64,000 bases of DNA from Candidatus Phytoplasma vitis (GCA_023934045.1 CP097583.1:434001-498000); one strand, 5' to 3'. Shown: positions 44,972-54,534, numbered from the stretch's first letter. Notes: generated by a model not told the origin, from the letters alone. A program made the numbers and translations.

Positions 44972-45027
44972 TTCATTATCCATATTAATATTATATATTA
45001 TTTTTTAAAATAAAACAATTCATTAAA

Positions 45028-45669
45028 TTATTTTATCAACAAAAAAATAGAATAAACATGACATAAATTGGCTAAAATTACAAATAAATGCCAAATAAAA
45101 TGATAATATTTTTTATATAACTCGTTATAAAATAAAATTCCGATGCTATAAAAAAAACCTCCTAAAAATAAAAATAATAATATTTTATAATTTTGATTCA
45201 CAATTGCCCATGAATCGAATATAACCCAAATTCCACTCCAACCTAATAATAGAAATAAAATCAAATGAATTTTATCACCTTTGTGAAATTGAAATATTTT
45301 CAAAAGTATTCCGATCAATATTACAAAAGATTGTGAAATACAAAAAATTAAATTAAATAATTTTGTTTCTTTTGAAGAAAATAAAAAAGGTAAAAAACTA
45401 CCCCAAATTAATAAATAAATACAAATATGATCGAATCTTTGGAAATGTCTTTTAGCTTTTGTAAAAGATAAAGAATGATATAAACAGCTCATTAAATAAA
45501 GCATAAACATAGTTAATGTTAATAAAAATAAAGGAAATTGAAAACCTTTTTCATTAAGAAAAATACAAAAAATAACAATACTAACAGGAACCATTAAACC
45601 ATGAGAAACAGCATTTAAAATTTCTTCAATTATAGTTTGTTTTTCAGTTGTTCTTTTTGGCCATTTCAT
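45028..45669 (-). CDS. Hemolysin III family (PAQR-type) membrane protein
   Basis: The 213-residue protein has about seven membrane segments and the PAQR landmarks: EEILNAVSHGLMVPVS near residue 15 with Ser and His, CLYHSLSF and FQRFDHICIYLLIWGSFLPF with His and Asp, and the final HFIWHLFVILANLCHVYSI with two His. These His/Asp/Ser residues bind zinc in relatives such as adiponectin receptors. Bacillus YplQ and E. coli TrhA are related; the true substrate is unknown, and membrane-lipid homeostasis is a suggestion from the family. Confidence 0.85.
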   Translation of the reverse strand: MKWPKRTTEKQTIIEEILNAVSHGLMVPVSIVIFCIFLNEKGFQFPLFLLTLTMFMLYLMSCLYHSLSFTKAKRHFQRFDHICIYLLIWGSFLPFLFSSKETKLFNLIFCISQSFVILIGILLKIFQFHKGDKIHLILFLLLGWSGIWVIFDSWAIVNQNYKILLFLFLGGFFYSIGILFYNELYKKYYHFIWHLFVILANLCHVYSIFLLIK

Positions 45670-45722
45670 ATTTTTTTAAACCTTTTCAAAATTTTTTTAT
45701 AATTTTCATTTAAGTTATAAAT

Positions 45723-46142
45723 TTATTTTTCTAAATTCATACGAATGCTTTTCACAATCGTTTGATAATCATTTTCTTTCATTTTATTAATATTATCAGG
45801 TAAAATAATTTTAATTTCATCACTAGAAAAACGAGGTAATAAATGAACATGGTAATGAAATACTCTTTGTCCTGATATAAAACCATTATTATTTAACAAA
45901 TTAATACCCTTACAATTAAAAGTTTTAATTAAAATTTTACTTATTTTTTGAACCACGCCAAATAAATGTCGAAAGACATTTTCAGGAACTTCTTCAATGG
46001 TTACGTATTCCTCTTTGGTAACAACCAAAGTATGACCTTTAGTGGCTTGTATAATATCTAAAAAAGCAATAACTAATTCATCTTCATAAATAATATAACC
46101 TTTAATTTCTTTTTTAATAATTTTAGTAAAAATAGTAGACAT
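45723..46142 (-). CDS. HIT-family nucleotide hydrolase/transferase
   Basis: HIT proteins hydrolyse nucleoside phosphoramidates and related compounds. The 139-residue protein starts MSTIFTKIIKKEIKGYIIYE, continues FLDIIQATKGHTLVVTKE, and has the HIT triad HYHVHLLPR near residue 100. I start it at the ATG at 46142 since AGAGG lies 7-8 nt upstream and the family starts here. The open frame extends 16 codons upstream without family similarity. Confidence 0.92.
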   Translation of the reverse strand: MSTIFTKIIKKEIKGYIIYEDELVIAFLDIIQATKGHTLVVTKEEYVTIEEVPENVFRHLFGVVQKISKILIKTFNCKGINLLNNNGFISGQRVFHYHVHLLPRFSSDEIKIILPDNINKMKENDYQTIVKSIRMNLEK

Positions 46143-46283
46143 ATTTATACCTCTAATTTTATATAAAAACTTTATTTTAATAAATAACAAAAATTAAATT
46201 TTTTATTATTTATTAAAATAATTTAAATTCATAATTATTTTTAAAATTTGGATATTTCTATTTTAATAAATAAAAATATTTTT

Positions 46284-47237
46284 TTATTTAAAATATCTTT
46301 TGATATTTACAAAATTACATTTAGCTATTTTTTGAAAAAAAATCAATTCTTTATTTTTTTGATAAATTTCAGCTATTTGTTTATCCACTGTATAACCTGA
46401 TCCTAAACGTAATTTCATACCTATTAGATTATTACTTAATTTATCCATTTCCTTTAAAAAAATATTTCTGGCTATAATAGAGGCTAAAGCTACACTTAAA
46501 TATTTAGATTCAGCTTTAATTTCAAATATAATTTTTTTGTATACTTTTTTTTCATTTTTTAAATAATTAAAATAATTTTTAGGACTAGCAAACTGATCTA
46601 AAACAACCATTTCTTCTTTATTTATTTTTTTTAAAAGATCTAAAATAGCTTTATTATGTAATAAAGCTTTAATATGATTTAAATTATATTTTTGATTTAA
46701 AATATTATATTCCGAAGGAGTTAATATTTGAACTGAATAAGTAATTTTATCTTTTACCATTAACATTATTTTTTGTATTTTATCATTTGACAGTTTTTTA
46801 GAATCTCTTATACCTATTTTTTTTAAAAAGAGGAACTGTTCTCTTGTTACCAAAGCAGCACAAACAATAATAGGGCCGAAAACATCTCCTGTTCCTACTT
46901 CATCTGAACCAATAATGTTTTTAAAATTTATATCATCTATTTCTTCATTAAAAGAAATAATATCTTTATTATTTGAAATTTTAGAATTAGAAAAATTATT
47001 TAATGATTTATCAAAATTTAAATGCAAAAATTTGCTTATATATTCGATTTCATCACTCACATCATTTCCTTGAATTAAACAAGTACCATTTTTATAACAT
47101 GTTATTTTAATGTGTGATTTTTTTATTATTAAATAAATATCCTTTCGGGTATTAGGCAAAATAAATTTTTCATAAATTTTTTTTAATGTTTCGAAATGTT
47201 CTAATTTTAAATTTTTAAAAACATGTACTCTTCTCAT
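46284..47237 (-). CDS. rnhC: Ribonuclease HIII
   Basis: RNase HIII removes RNA from RNA-DNA hybrids. The N-terminal substrate-binding region ends near residue 100, then the catalytic IIGSDEVGTGDVFGPIIVCAA carries the first acidic residues, DSKKLSNDKI follows, and MVVLDQFASPKNY and AKSKYLSVALASIIAR-like ESKYLSVALASIIARNIFL complete the family block. I start it at the ATG at 47237 because AAAGGTG lies 6-7 nt upstream; the in-frame GTG three codons earlier overlaps that site. It has 317 residues. Confidence 0.94.
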   Translation of the reverse strand: MRRVHVFKNLKLEHFETLKKIYEKFILPNTRKDIYLIIKKSHIKITCYKNGTCLIQGNDVSDEIEYISKFLHLNFDKSLNNFSNSKISNNKDIISFNEEIDDINFKNIIGSDEVGTGDVFGPIIVCAALVTREQFLFLKKIGIRDSKKLSNDKIQKIMLMVKDKITYSVQILTPSEYNILNQKYNLNHIKALLHNKAILDLLKKINKEEMVVLDQFASPKNYFNYLKNEKKVYKKIIFEIKAESKYLSVALASIIARNIFLKEMDKLSNNLIGMKLRLGSGYTVDKQIAEIYQKNKELIFFQKIAKCNFVNIKRYFK

Positions 47238-47281
47238 GACAATCACCTTTAAAATAAATTAAGATAAATAATAAAATTTTA

Positions 47282-47932
47282 TTATTTATTCAAATCCCAA
47301 TCAATAGGTAAGATCTGGTTTTTAATTAAATAAAAATTAGTTTTAGAAAAAGGTTTAGAACCAAAAAAACCTTTATAAGCTGAAAATGGAGAAGGATGAG
47401 GGCTTTTTAAAATATAATTTTTATCTATATCAATATATTTAATATATTCTTGAGCTATTTTCCCCCACAAAATATAAACTATTTTTTCTTTTTTATTTAA
47501 AAATTTAAAAATATTTTTAGTAAACTCTTTCCATCCAATATTTTTATGACTTAAAGGTTTTTCTGCTTCAACTGTTAAAATACTATTTAATAAAAAAACA
47601 CCTCTTTCGGCCCATAAAGTTAAATTATTAGTTTTTGATATTAAATTCAAATCACTTCTTAATTCTTTGAAAATATTTCTCAAACTAGCAGGAGTTTTTT
47701 TATTTTTAACACTAAAAGATAAACCATGAGCTTGATTTATATTGAAATAAGGATCTTGTCCTAATATAACTACTTTGACATCTTCAAAAGGAGTCATAAT
47801 AAAAGCTTCGAAAATTTTTTTCAAAGGAGGATAAATTTGTTTTTTTATTTTAAATTCACCTTCTAAAAAATTAATTATATTTTGAAAATATTTTTTTCGT
47901 CTTTCTTGAGAAATTAATTCTTTCCATGTCAT
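47282..47932 (-). CDS. ung: Uracil-DNA glycosylase
   Basis: Ung excises uracil from DNA. The water-activating motif VVILGQDPYFNINQAHGLSFSV has its Asp at residue 60, and HPSPFSAYKGFFGSKPFS carries the catalytic His and the substrate-intercalation loop. The 216-residue protein from the ATG at 47932 starts MTWKELISQE, as in the family. It is the intact copy; a fragment with three 1-nt deletions lies at 49384-49600 as a result of a tandem duplication. Confidence 0.96.
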   Translation of the reverse strand: MTWKELISQERRKKYFQNIINFLEGEFKIKKQIYPPLKKIFEAFIMTPFEDVKVVILGQDPYFNINQAHGLSFSVKNKKTPASLRNIFKELRSDLNLISKTNNLTLWAERGVFLLNSILTVEAEKPLSHKNIGWKEFTKNIFKFLNKKEKIVYILWGKIAQEYIKYIDIDKNYILKSPHPSPFSAYKGFFGSKPFSKTNFYLIKNQILPIDWDLNK

Positions 47933-47942
47933 TTTATCACTA

Positions 47943-48557
47943 TTATTTATACAGATTATTTTTGTTCTTTTCACTTAAAAATTTATTTTTAAGTAATGAA
48001 GGCATACAATTAGAGAATATCGACATCAACGAGAAAAAAAATAAAAATGTTTTAAAATCAGAAATAGTAAACATATGTTTCGCTAAAATATCATCATATT
48101 TAGTCGGGATGTTCGAGATGTTGTTCGACAAACTAAAAATCTTTAAACGACAATCTGGGAGTAATTTATTATCTCCTTGTGTTTCAATTGTTTTTGATGA
48201 AATATTGTTTTTTATAACCCTATGAATAATAGGTATACCTTCATAAAGTTCTTTATTTTTAAAAACGACAATATCACCTGTATAATAACCTGCTTTAAGT
48301 TTTTCTTTTTGCTTATCTGAAATTTTCTTAACTACAACAATATCATCTGTTTTTATTGTAGGTTCCATACTACTTCCACCTAAACATTGATAGCAAGAAA
48401 TTCCAAAAATGTCCAAAACTTTTTCAGGAGCAATTTCAGGACCAAAATATATGCAACAAATAAGTGCTACAAATAAAAAAAGACCAAAAATATTTAAAAT
48501 TAAATTAATAATAAAAACGACACTTCTTAAAAAATAATAATTTGTATTTCGAAACAT
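47943..48557 (-). CDS. Signal peptidase I, SipW/ER type (copy 1)
   Basis: This membrane serine protease cuts signal peptides after Sec export. The 204-residue protein has a membrane segment at about residues 13-35 and another near 166-187. The catalytic Ser is in GGSSMEPTIKTDDIVVV (Ser63); the Lys of bacterial SPase I is replaced by His in IPIIHRVI (His112), the archaeal/ER (S26B) pattern, as in Bacillus SipW. GDIVVFKN and the later TQGDNK complete the domain. Compared with copy 2, the residues before the Ser (CYQCLGGSS) and a 16-residue block after TQGD differ. Confidence 0.9.
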   Translation of the reverse strand: MFRNTNYYFLRSVVFIINLILNIFGLFLFVALICCIYFGPEIAPEKVLDIFGISCYQCLGGSSMEPTIKTDDIVVVKKISDKQKEKLKAGYYTGDIVVFKNKELYEGIPIIHRVIKNNISSKTIETQGDNKLLPDCRLKIFSLSNNISNIPTKYDDILAKHMFTISDFKTFLFFFSLMSIFSNCMPSLLKNKFLSEKNKNNLYK

Positions 48558-48916
48558 ATATTTTTATTTCTTCTTTCATAATCTAATTATATTAAATAAA
48601 GATATATAATAATAAATCATTTAATAATATTTTTGTATAAATAATAAAAAAATTATTATTAAAAAATATAAATAGAAAATAAAAAAATATCAAAAATAAA
48701 TTATAAAATTTATAATCTTAAATAGGATTTAACTATTTAATTTAATATTTTATATTAAATTTTATAAAATAAAAAATAATTTAAAATAATAAAAAATTAA
48801 TATAAAAACAGATATTTTTTGTCTAAAAATTTCAATTATAAAAATAAAATAATAATAACAAAAATAATTATATAAAAATTTATAAAAAATATTATAAATC
48901 TAAAATTTAATATATT
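48558..48916. repeat. Duplicated 359-nt non-coding spacer, copy A
   Basis: This AT-rich spacer lies between signal peptidase copy 1 and the truncated SMC fragment. Compared base by base it shows no difference from 50202-50560 (constant offset of 1644). It contains no gene I can support. On the minus strand it must hold the promoter of signal peptidase copy 1. Confidence 0.9.
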
Positions 48917-49376
48917 TTAAATTTCTTTTGTAAAACTTTCTACAATAGCATAATTTTTATCTTTAACAACAATTAAATTAGTTTTTACATGAGGTAAAAT
49001 ATTGGCAATTCTTTGAGGTGGGTTCTCGATAAAAAATTGTATTTTTAAACTATTAAAAAAAGAAATCATAGCATCTATTCTATTTTCATCCATATTATTA
49101 AAAGCTTCATCGAAAAATACTAAACATCCTTTAGATTCACCATTTTCTGATAATAATTGTTCAAAACAAATAAGGTCTATTTTTCAAAATTTGATTTAAA
49201 TTTTGAATTTGTTGTTGTGCCTCTATAATACTTTTGTTAATTTATTAATAAATTCTTCTTTAAAAATAATTTCTATTTTTATAGTCGATTCTTTTGCTTC
49301 TTGTTCATATTTAACTAAATTTTTTGAAATAATTAAATTGTATTCTTTCGCAAAAAAATCAAAACTTTCTATATTA
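48917..49376 (-). pseudogene. Truncated copy of the JetC-like SMC gene (3' end)
   Basis: The segment reproduces the last part of the SMC-like gene at 50561-51362, with an internal deletion of about 340 bp (joining the copy of 50817 to that of about 51160) plus a one-base deletion near 49231. It retains the Walker B block (VFFDEAFNNMDENR) but lacks the signature region, hinge and N-terminal Walker A. It cannot encode a working ATPase. It joins the ung fragment at about 49377-49384, the duplication breakpoint. Confidence 0.9.
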
Positions 49377-49383
49377 AATTTAA

Positions 49384-49600
49384 TAAAAGATAAACCATGA
49401 GCTTGATTTATATTGAAATAAGGATCTTGTCCTAATTAACTACTTTGACATCTTCAAAAGGAGTTATAATAAAAGATTCGAAATTTTTTCCAAAGGAGGA
49501 TAAATTTGTTTTTTTATTTTAAATTCGCCTTCTAAAAAATTAATTATATTTTGAAAATATTTTTTTGTCTTTCTTGATAAATTAATTCTTTCCATGTCAT
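49384..49600 (-). pseudogene. Truncated, frameshifted copy of ung (5' end)
   Basis: This 217-nt fragment matches ung from its start codon (47932) to 47713 and carries three single-base deletions relative to it. The reading frame is broken and everything after the region around residue 73 is absent. It is the other product of the tandem duplication. Confidence 0.9.
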
Positions 49601-49610
49601 TTTATCACTA

Positions 49611-50201
49611 TTATTTATAAAGATTATTTTTTTTATTTTCATTTAAAAATAAATTTTTAAGTAACAAAGGCATATTAGAGAATATCAACAAAATCAACAA
49701 GAAAAAACATAAAAATGTTTTAAAATAAGAAATAGTAAACATATGTTTCGCTAAAATGTCATCATATTTAGTATTAGGATCTTCGGATGAATTATTTTCT
49801 CCTTGTGTTTTAATTGTTTTTGATGAAGTATCATTGATTATAACCCTATGAATAATAGGTATATCTTTATAAAGATCTTTATTTTTAAAAACAACAATAT
49901 CACCTGTTGTTTTATCACCTGCTTTAAGTTTTTCTTTTTGCTCATCTGAAATTTTCTTAACTACAACAATATCATCTGTTTTTATTGTAGGTTCCATACT
50001 TCCACTTGCAACTAGATAATAATCAAATCCAAAAATGTTCAAAACTTTTTCACGAGCAATTTCGGGACCAAAATAGATTTTACAAATAGATGCTGCAAAT
50101 AAACAAAGACAAAAAATATTTAAAATTAAATTAATAACAAAAACGACACTTCTTAAAAAATAATAAATATATTTTTTATAATAATTTGTATTTCGAAACA
50201 T
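49611..50201 (-). CDS. Signal peptidase I, SipW/ER type (copy 2)
   Basis: The 196-residue paralogue of the gene at 47943 is intact. The catalytic motif is the canonical VASGSMEPTIKTDDIVVV (Ser68), and IPIIHRVI gives His118. The conserved GDIVVF precedes it, and TQGENN replaces the usual TKGDNN. It has six extra residues (YKKYIY) near the N-terminus. It lies directly after the SMC gene in transcription order and shares an identical upstream spacer with copy 1, so both are probably expressed in the same way. Confidence 0.9.
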   Translation of the reverse strand: MFRNTNYYKKYIYYFLRSVVFVINLILNIFCLCLFAASICKIYFGPEIAREKVLNIFGFDYYLVASGSMEPTIKTDDIVVVKKISDEQKEKLKAGDKTTGDIVVFKNKDLYKDIPIIHRVIINDTSSKTIKTQGENNSSEDPNTKYDDILAKHMFTISYFKTFLCFFLLILLIFSNMPLLLKNLFLNENKKNNLYK

Positions 50202-50560
50202 ATATTTTTATTTCTTCTTTCATAATCTAATTATATTAAATAAAGATATATAATAATAAATCATTTAATAATATTTTTGTATAAATAATAAAAAAATTAT
50301 TATTAAAAAATATAAATAGAAAATAAAAAAATATCAAAAATAAATTATAAAATTTATAATCTTAAATAGGATTTAACTATTTAATTTAATATTTTATATT
50401 AAATTTTATAAAATAAAAAATAATTTAAAATAATAAAAAATTAATATAAAAACAGATATTTTTTGTCTAAAAATTTCAATTATAAAAATAAAATAATAAT
50501 AACAAAAATAATTATATAAAAATTTATAAAAAATATTATAAATCTAAAATTTAATATATT
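50202..50560. repeat. Duplicated 359-nt non-coding spacer, copy B
   Basis: This spacer lies between the intact SMC gene and signal peptidase copy 2 and reads the same as 48558-48916 at every position I compared. No gene is seen. It should contain the end of the SMC transcript and the promoter or leader of signal peptidase copy 2. Confidence 0.9.
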
Positions 50561-53500
50561 TTAAATTTCTTTTGTAAAACTTTCTACAATAGCATAATTT
50601 TTATCTTTAACAACAATTAAATTAGTTTTTACATGAGGTAAAATATTGGCAATTCTTTGAGGTGGGATCGCGATAAAAAATTGTATTTTTAAACTATTAA
50701 AAAAAGACATCATAGCATCTATTCTATTTTCATCCATATTATTAAAAGCTTCATCGAAAAATACTAAACATCCTTTAGATTCACCATTTTCTGATAATAA
50801 TTGTTCAAAACAAATAGCAATAATAATATAAAAAGGTACTTGCGTTTCTCCCCCTGATTTTTCTCTAAAAATTTTAGAAAAAAAGGAAAAATTACCATCT
50901 TTATCATAAATTTTAATATCATAATTCAAATAATTACGATAATCTAAAAATTGATAAGATATATTCTCATATTCTTGCTCAAAAGACATAATCTTTTGAA
51001 ATAATTCATTCAAAACAATATCTTTATAAGATAAATTATTTTCGTAAAATAAGTTGGTTTGATCTAATTTATTTTCTTGTATAAAAAAAGAATAATATTT
51101 TTGATATTCAGGTTCATCAGAAGGTTTGACAATAATCTGATAATAATCTTCTCCGAAAGGTCTATTTTTCAAAATTTGATTTAAATTTTGAATTTGTTGT
51201 TGCGCCTCTATAATACTTTTTGTTAATTTATTAATAAATTCTTCTTTAAAAATAATTTCTGTTTTTATAGTCAATTCTTTTGCTTCTTGTTCATATTTAA
51301 CTAAATTTTTTGAACTAATTAAATTGTATTCTTTCGCAAAAAAATCAAAACTTTCTATATTAGATTCAATATTTAACAAATTATAATTATCAATATATGT
51401 TTTCATAGAAAATATAAGATCAGTGTTTAAAATATTTTTTTGTTTTTCAATGCTTTTTAAATTTTCTTGAATACTTTTAGAAATCATTTCATAATTATTT
51501 GGATATTCATTTAAATAATTATGAATTTGTACAGAAGCCGCTTCAATATTCAAAATTTCTTTTTTTTCTTCTTCGAATAATTGTTCTTTATAAAAAATTA
51601 ATTCTTTTTCTAAATTATTAATTTGCACAATATTAATTTTTTCTTTATTTTGATATTCTGCAATTTCCAATAAAATTTGTTCTAATTTTTTAGTTTTTAT
51701 GTTTTTTTCTTCTTGTGATTTAAAGATATTATCTTCTAATTTAGTTAAATCATGATTTAACTGTAATTGTGTTATTTTTTCTTCAATATTAATTATATTT
51801 TCCTCTTTTTCTTTTTGTTGTTGAAAAAAAGAAGAAAAATCCCAATTAACAATAGAAGATATTTTACTTTTTTTTATTAAAGAAATAATATTTTCATTAT
51901 CTCTAAAATAATTTTGTTTCTTTAATAATTCTTCAGTTTGTAAATTTAACTCATTTAAAATAATATCTTTACGTATTTTAAAAGAATTAAGACCTATATA
52001 AGGAATCTTATAAATTTTAGGATTTAATTTTTTGGCAGAATAATTACTATAAATCATTCCAGAAGGAGTAATAGCTGTTTTATGATTTTTTAAATTCTCA
52101 ATATTTAATTCGCATTTAATATACGATAATAATATCTTAGCATATTTTAAAGCATCTTTATTATCGCTAGAAATATGTGAAGCTAAACTATCCAAATTAT
52201 TAGGTATATCAGGTATTTTTTCAGTATTAACTAAACCAACATCGTAAATTTTCAAATCATCTTGTAATTTTTCATAAATTTTTAAAGCGGAATCGAAATA
52301 ACGATAATCTATAATTAAATTGAATTTTCTAGAACCTAAAAAACCTTCTATAGCATTTCTCCATAACTCATCTTTGATTTCGATCAATTCACACAAAGGA
52401 TAAACAAAAATATTTTTATTATATTTATTTTTTAATTTTTCTTTTAATAAATTATTAATTTTAACAAAATGATCATTTTGTGAAACAAAATTTTGATTAA
52501 TCATTTCTAATTCATAATTATTTTTATTAATTTTTTCTTTTAAAATAATTATTTCTTTATTTAAGATATTTTGATTAATATTAATGTTAATTATTTTTTG
52601 AGATAAATAATTAGATATTTCAACAACATCTTCTTTTAATATAAAAGCTTTTTGTTTTCTAGAATTTTGCAAAAAAGAATTTATTTTTTGAATACTCTCT
52701 TTTAAAAAGTTGTCTTGATTTAAAGAAAATAAATTTTCTAAAATAACAATTTCTTCTGCTAATTTTTTTTTTGAAATATCTATTTTTTCTTGAATTTCTT
52801 TAACAACTCTTCGATCATTAGCTAAATCTTTTTGCAAAGAATACAAAATAGATCCTAAATTATTTTGAATCTTATTAGTTTGTAATTTTAAAATATAATC
52901 ATTTAAATATTCTATAGATTCATTATATTTTTTTTTATTCAATAATAATTTGGATAATTCTTGATTAATTAATTCTTTTGTTTTAATTGCATTTTCTAAT
53001 TTTTTTTCATTTTTTTTAACTAAAACCATTTTTTCTGTTAAAAAATAAATTTTCACTTGAACATCTATTTTTTTTAAATTTTTATGAATTTCTATAATTT
53101 TAGCTAATTCTTTTAATTTTATTTTTTCTATTTCTATTTGAGATTCAATTTTTTTTAATTGTCTAACATTATTTTTTAAACCATTAATATTAATAGGATT
53201 TTCTTCTAATAAAAAATCAAAAATAAATTTTTGTAAGTTCAAAGCTTTAAAAGCTAAAGCTTTTGGTAATATTTTTAAATATTTATAAATATTAATTTGT
53301 AAATATTTGCCGACTGCATTTTGATATTGTTTTTTAGTATCAAAGAAATTAAAATCTTTATTAAAAATTCTTAGATACTCACGCATATCCTTAATATTTC
53401 TTATTTGATTATTATCAAATGTAAAAATATCTTTCTTTAAATTTATATTTGGGACAAGATAAAATTTTTCTTTTAACAAGCCTCTATAAGGCAATTCCAA

Positions 53501-53845
53501 AACACAACCTAAAATAGTATATTCTTTTTTAATTTCATCATAAAATTCTAAAGCGATATGAGTAATAACATCATTATTTCTTAAAAATTCTTTATTTTCA
53601 AGACCGATTTTACCTTTAATATAGCTTTCTAAAGAACGCTTTGCATTTTCGTTAGCAGCTATATTAAATTTAACACCATTTCTTTCGCCTATCAAAACAT
53701 ATTGTAAAGCATCTAATAAAGTGGATTTACCTGACCCATTTTCCCCTGAAATTAAAATATTATCTTTAATTTCTATATCTTGATAAGAAAATAAATGCCA
53801 ATTAATTAATTTTATTCTAGTTAATTTTTTCATTTTAAGTTTCAT
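50561..53845 (-). CDS. MukB/JetC-like SMC ATPase
   Basis: This 1094-residue protein has the SMC layout. The N-terminal Walker A SGENGSGKSTLLDALQYVL is at about residues 33-51, followed by coiled coils rich in Lys, Glu and Ile, a hinge-like centre (CELIEIKDELWRNAIEGFLGSRKF, given in parts, then IIDYRYFDSALKI), a second coil, and a C-terminal head with signature SGGETQVPFYIIIAICFEQ (about 997-1015) and Walker B LVFFDEAFNNMDENR (about 1028-1042). FNIAANENAKRSLESYIKG and AIPPQRIANILP are as in Wadjet JetC/MksB proteins rather than Smc. ATG at 53845 (GGA 6 nt upstream) overlaps the JetB-like gene by 11 nt. No JetA kleisin or JetD is adjacent. Confidence 0.85.
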   Translation of the reverse strand: MKLKMKKLTRIKLINWHLFSYQDIEIKDNILISGENGSGKSTLLDALQYVLIGERNGVKFNIAANENAKRSLESYIKGKIGLENKEFLRNNDVITHIALEFYDEIKKEYTILGCVLELPYRGLLKEKFYLVPNINLKKDIFTFDNNQIRNIKDMREYLRIFNKDFNFFDTKKQYQNAVGKYLQINIYKYLKILPKALAFKALNLQKFIFDFLLEENPININGLKNNVRQLKKIESQIEIEKIKLKELAKIIEIHKNLKKIDVQVKIYFLTEKMVLVKKNEKKLENAIKTKELINQELSKLLLNKKKYNESIEYLNDYILKLQTNKIQNNLGSILYSLQKDLANDRRVVKEIQEKIDISKKKLAEEIVILENLFSLNQDNFLKESIQKINSFLQNSRKQKAFILKEDVVEISNYLSQKIINININQNILNKEIIILKEKINKNNYELEMINQNFVSQNDHFVKINNLLKEKLKNKYNKNIFVYPLCELIEIKDELWRNAIEGFLGSRKFNLIIDYRYFDSALKIYEKLQDDLKIYDVGLVNTEKIPDIPNNLDSLASHISSDNKDALKYAKILLSYIKCELNIENLKNHKTAITPSGMIYSNYSAKKLNPKIYKIPYIGLNSFKIRKDIILNELNLQTEELLKKQNYFRDNENIISLIKKSKISSIVNWDFSSFFQQQKEKEENIINIEEKITQLQLNHDLTKLEDNIFKSQEEKNIKTKKLEQILLEIAEYQNKEKINIVQINNLEKELIFYKEQLFEEEKKEILNIEAASVQIHNYLNEYPNNYEMISKSIQENLKSIEKQKNILNTDLIFSMKTYIDNYNLLNIESNIESFDFFAKEYNLISSKNLVKYEQEAKELTIKTEIIFKEEFINKLTKSIIEAQQQIQNLNQILKNRPFGEDYYQIIVKPSDEPEYQKYYSFFIQENKLDQTNLFYENNLSYKDIVLNELFQKIMSFEQEYENISYQFLDYRNYLNYDIKIYDKDGNFSFFSKIFREKSGGETQVPFYIIIAICFEQLLSENGESKGCLVFFDEAFNNMDENRIDAMMSFFNSLKIQFFIAIPPQRIANILPHVKTNLIVVKDKNYAIVESFTKEI

Positions 53846-54449
53846 CAAAATCCGAATTTAATAATTTTTTATATTGTTCAACCATATCCAAATCAATTAA
53901 ATAAAGAATAGAATTATAAATTGTTATGATAGAACCATCAGATAAATCATTATCTATATAATTAATAATATTATATCTTCTAAATAACATTAAAATATTT
54001 CTTATTTTTTCTTTAGTTAATTTTTTAACTTCTTTATAAGCGATACTGTTTAATTTATGATAAATATCTTGTAAATATATTGTAATAACATTACCATAAT
54101 TAGATTTAATTTCTCTTTTTTGTTGAAATAAAATACGTAAAATTAACAAAATAAGACTTTCTTCTTTTCTTAATTTTAATTTATTAAAATGATTTAAATT
54201 TTTAATAAAAATAACTTCATCATATTTTTTAATTTCTAATTGAAAATCAGAAAGTTGAAAAAAAGAAGAAAATAATTCTTTATATAATAAAATAAAACGA
54301 TAATCATTAGCATCTTCTATTTTTTGAATAGTTAAATAATTAACTTGGAATAATTTATTCACAATTTTAGAAAAAATATTTTTTTCTTGTTCTTTTAAAA
54401 TTTTAAATTTTTCTACAAAAATATAAAATTCTTTTGTCTTTTGATCCAT
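53835..54449 (-). CDS. JetB/MksE-like (DUF4194) subunit
   Basis: The 204-residue protein matches the DUF4194/MksE-type winged-helix (kite) subunit in layout: an N-terminal helical part with NDYRFILLYKELFSSFFQL, then LKLRKEESLILLILRILFQQKR near residue 92, a middle helix pair, LLMLFRRYNIINYIDND-like ILMLFRRYNIINYI near residue 155, and the final SIITIYNSILYLID. In Wadjet and MksBEF systems this subunit bridges the SMC heads and kleisin. It immediately precedes and overlaps the SMC gene, which strongly supports the pairing. Confidence 0.8.
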   Translation of the reverse strand: MDQKTKEFYIFVEKFKILKEQEKNIFSKIVNKLFQVNYLTIQKIEDANDYRFILLYKELFSSFFQLSDFQLEIKKYDEVIFIKNLNHFNKLKLRKEESLILLILRILFQQKREIKSNYGNVITIYLQDIYHKLNSIAYKEVKKLTKEKIRNILMLFRRYNIINYIDNDLSDGSIITIYNSILYLIDLDMVEQYKKLLNSDFDET

Positions 54450-54534
54450 TTAAAAAATCCTTCGCTAATTAATGAATAAGAAAAAATTATAAAAAATAAA
54501 ATTTTATTTAATATTTTTTTAAAATAATAAATTA

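Noticed and set aside
49203-49400. Plus-strand open frame across the duplication junction.
   Set aside because: It is antisense to the SMC fragment and joins into the ung fragment; the junction has no gene of its own.
50561-53845. Canonical Smc or SbcC.
   Set aside because: The JetC/MukB-type head motifs and the adjoining DUF4194-type gene fit better; no SbcD nuclease or Scp partner is adjacent.
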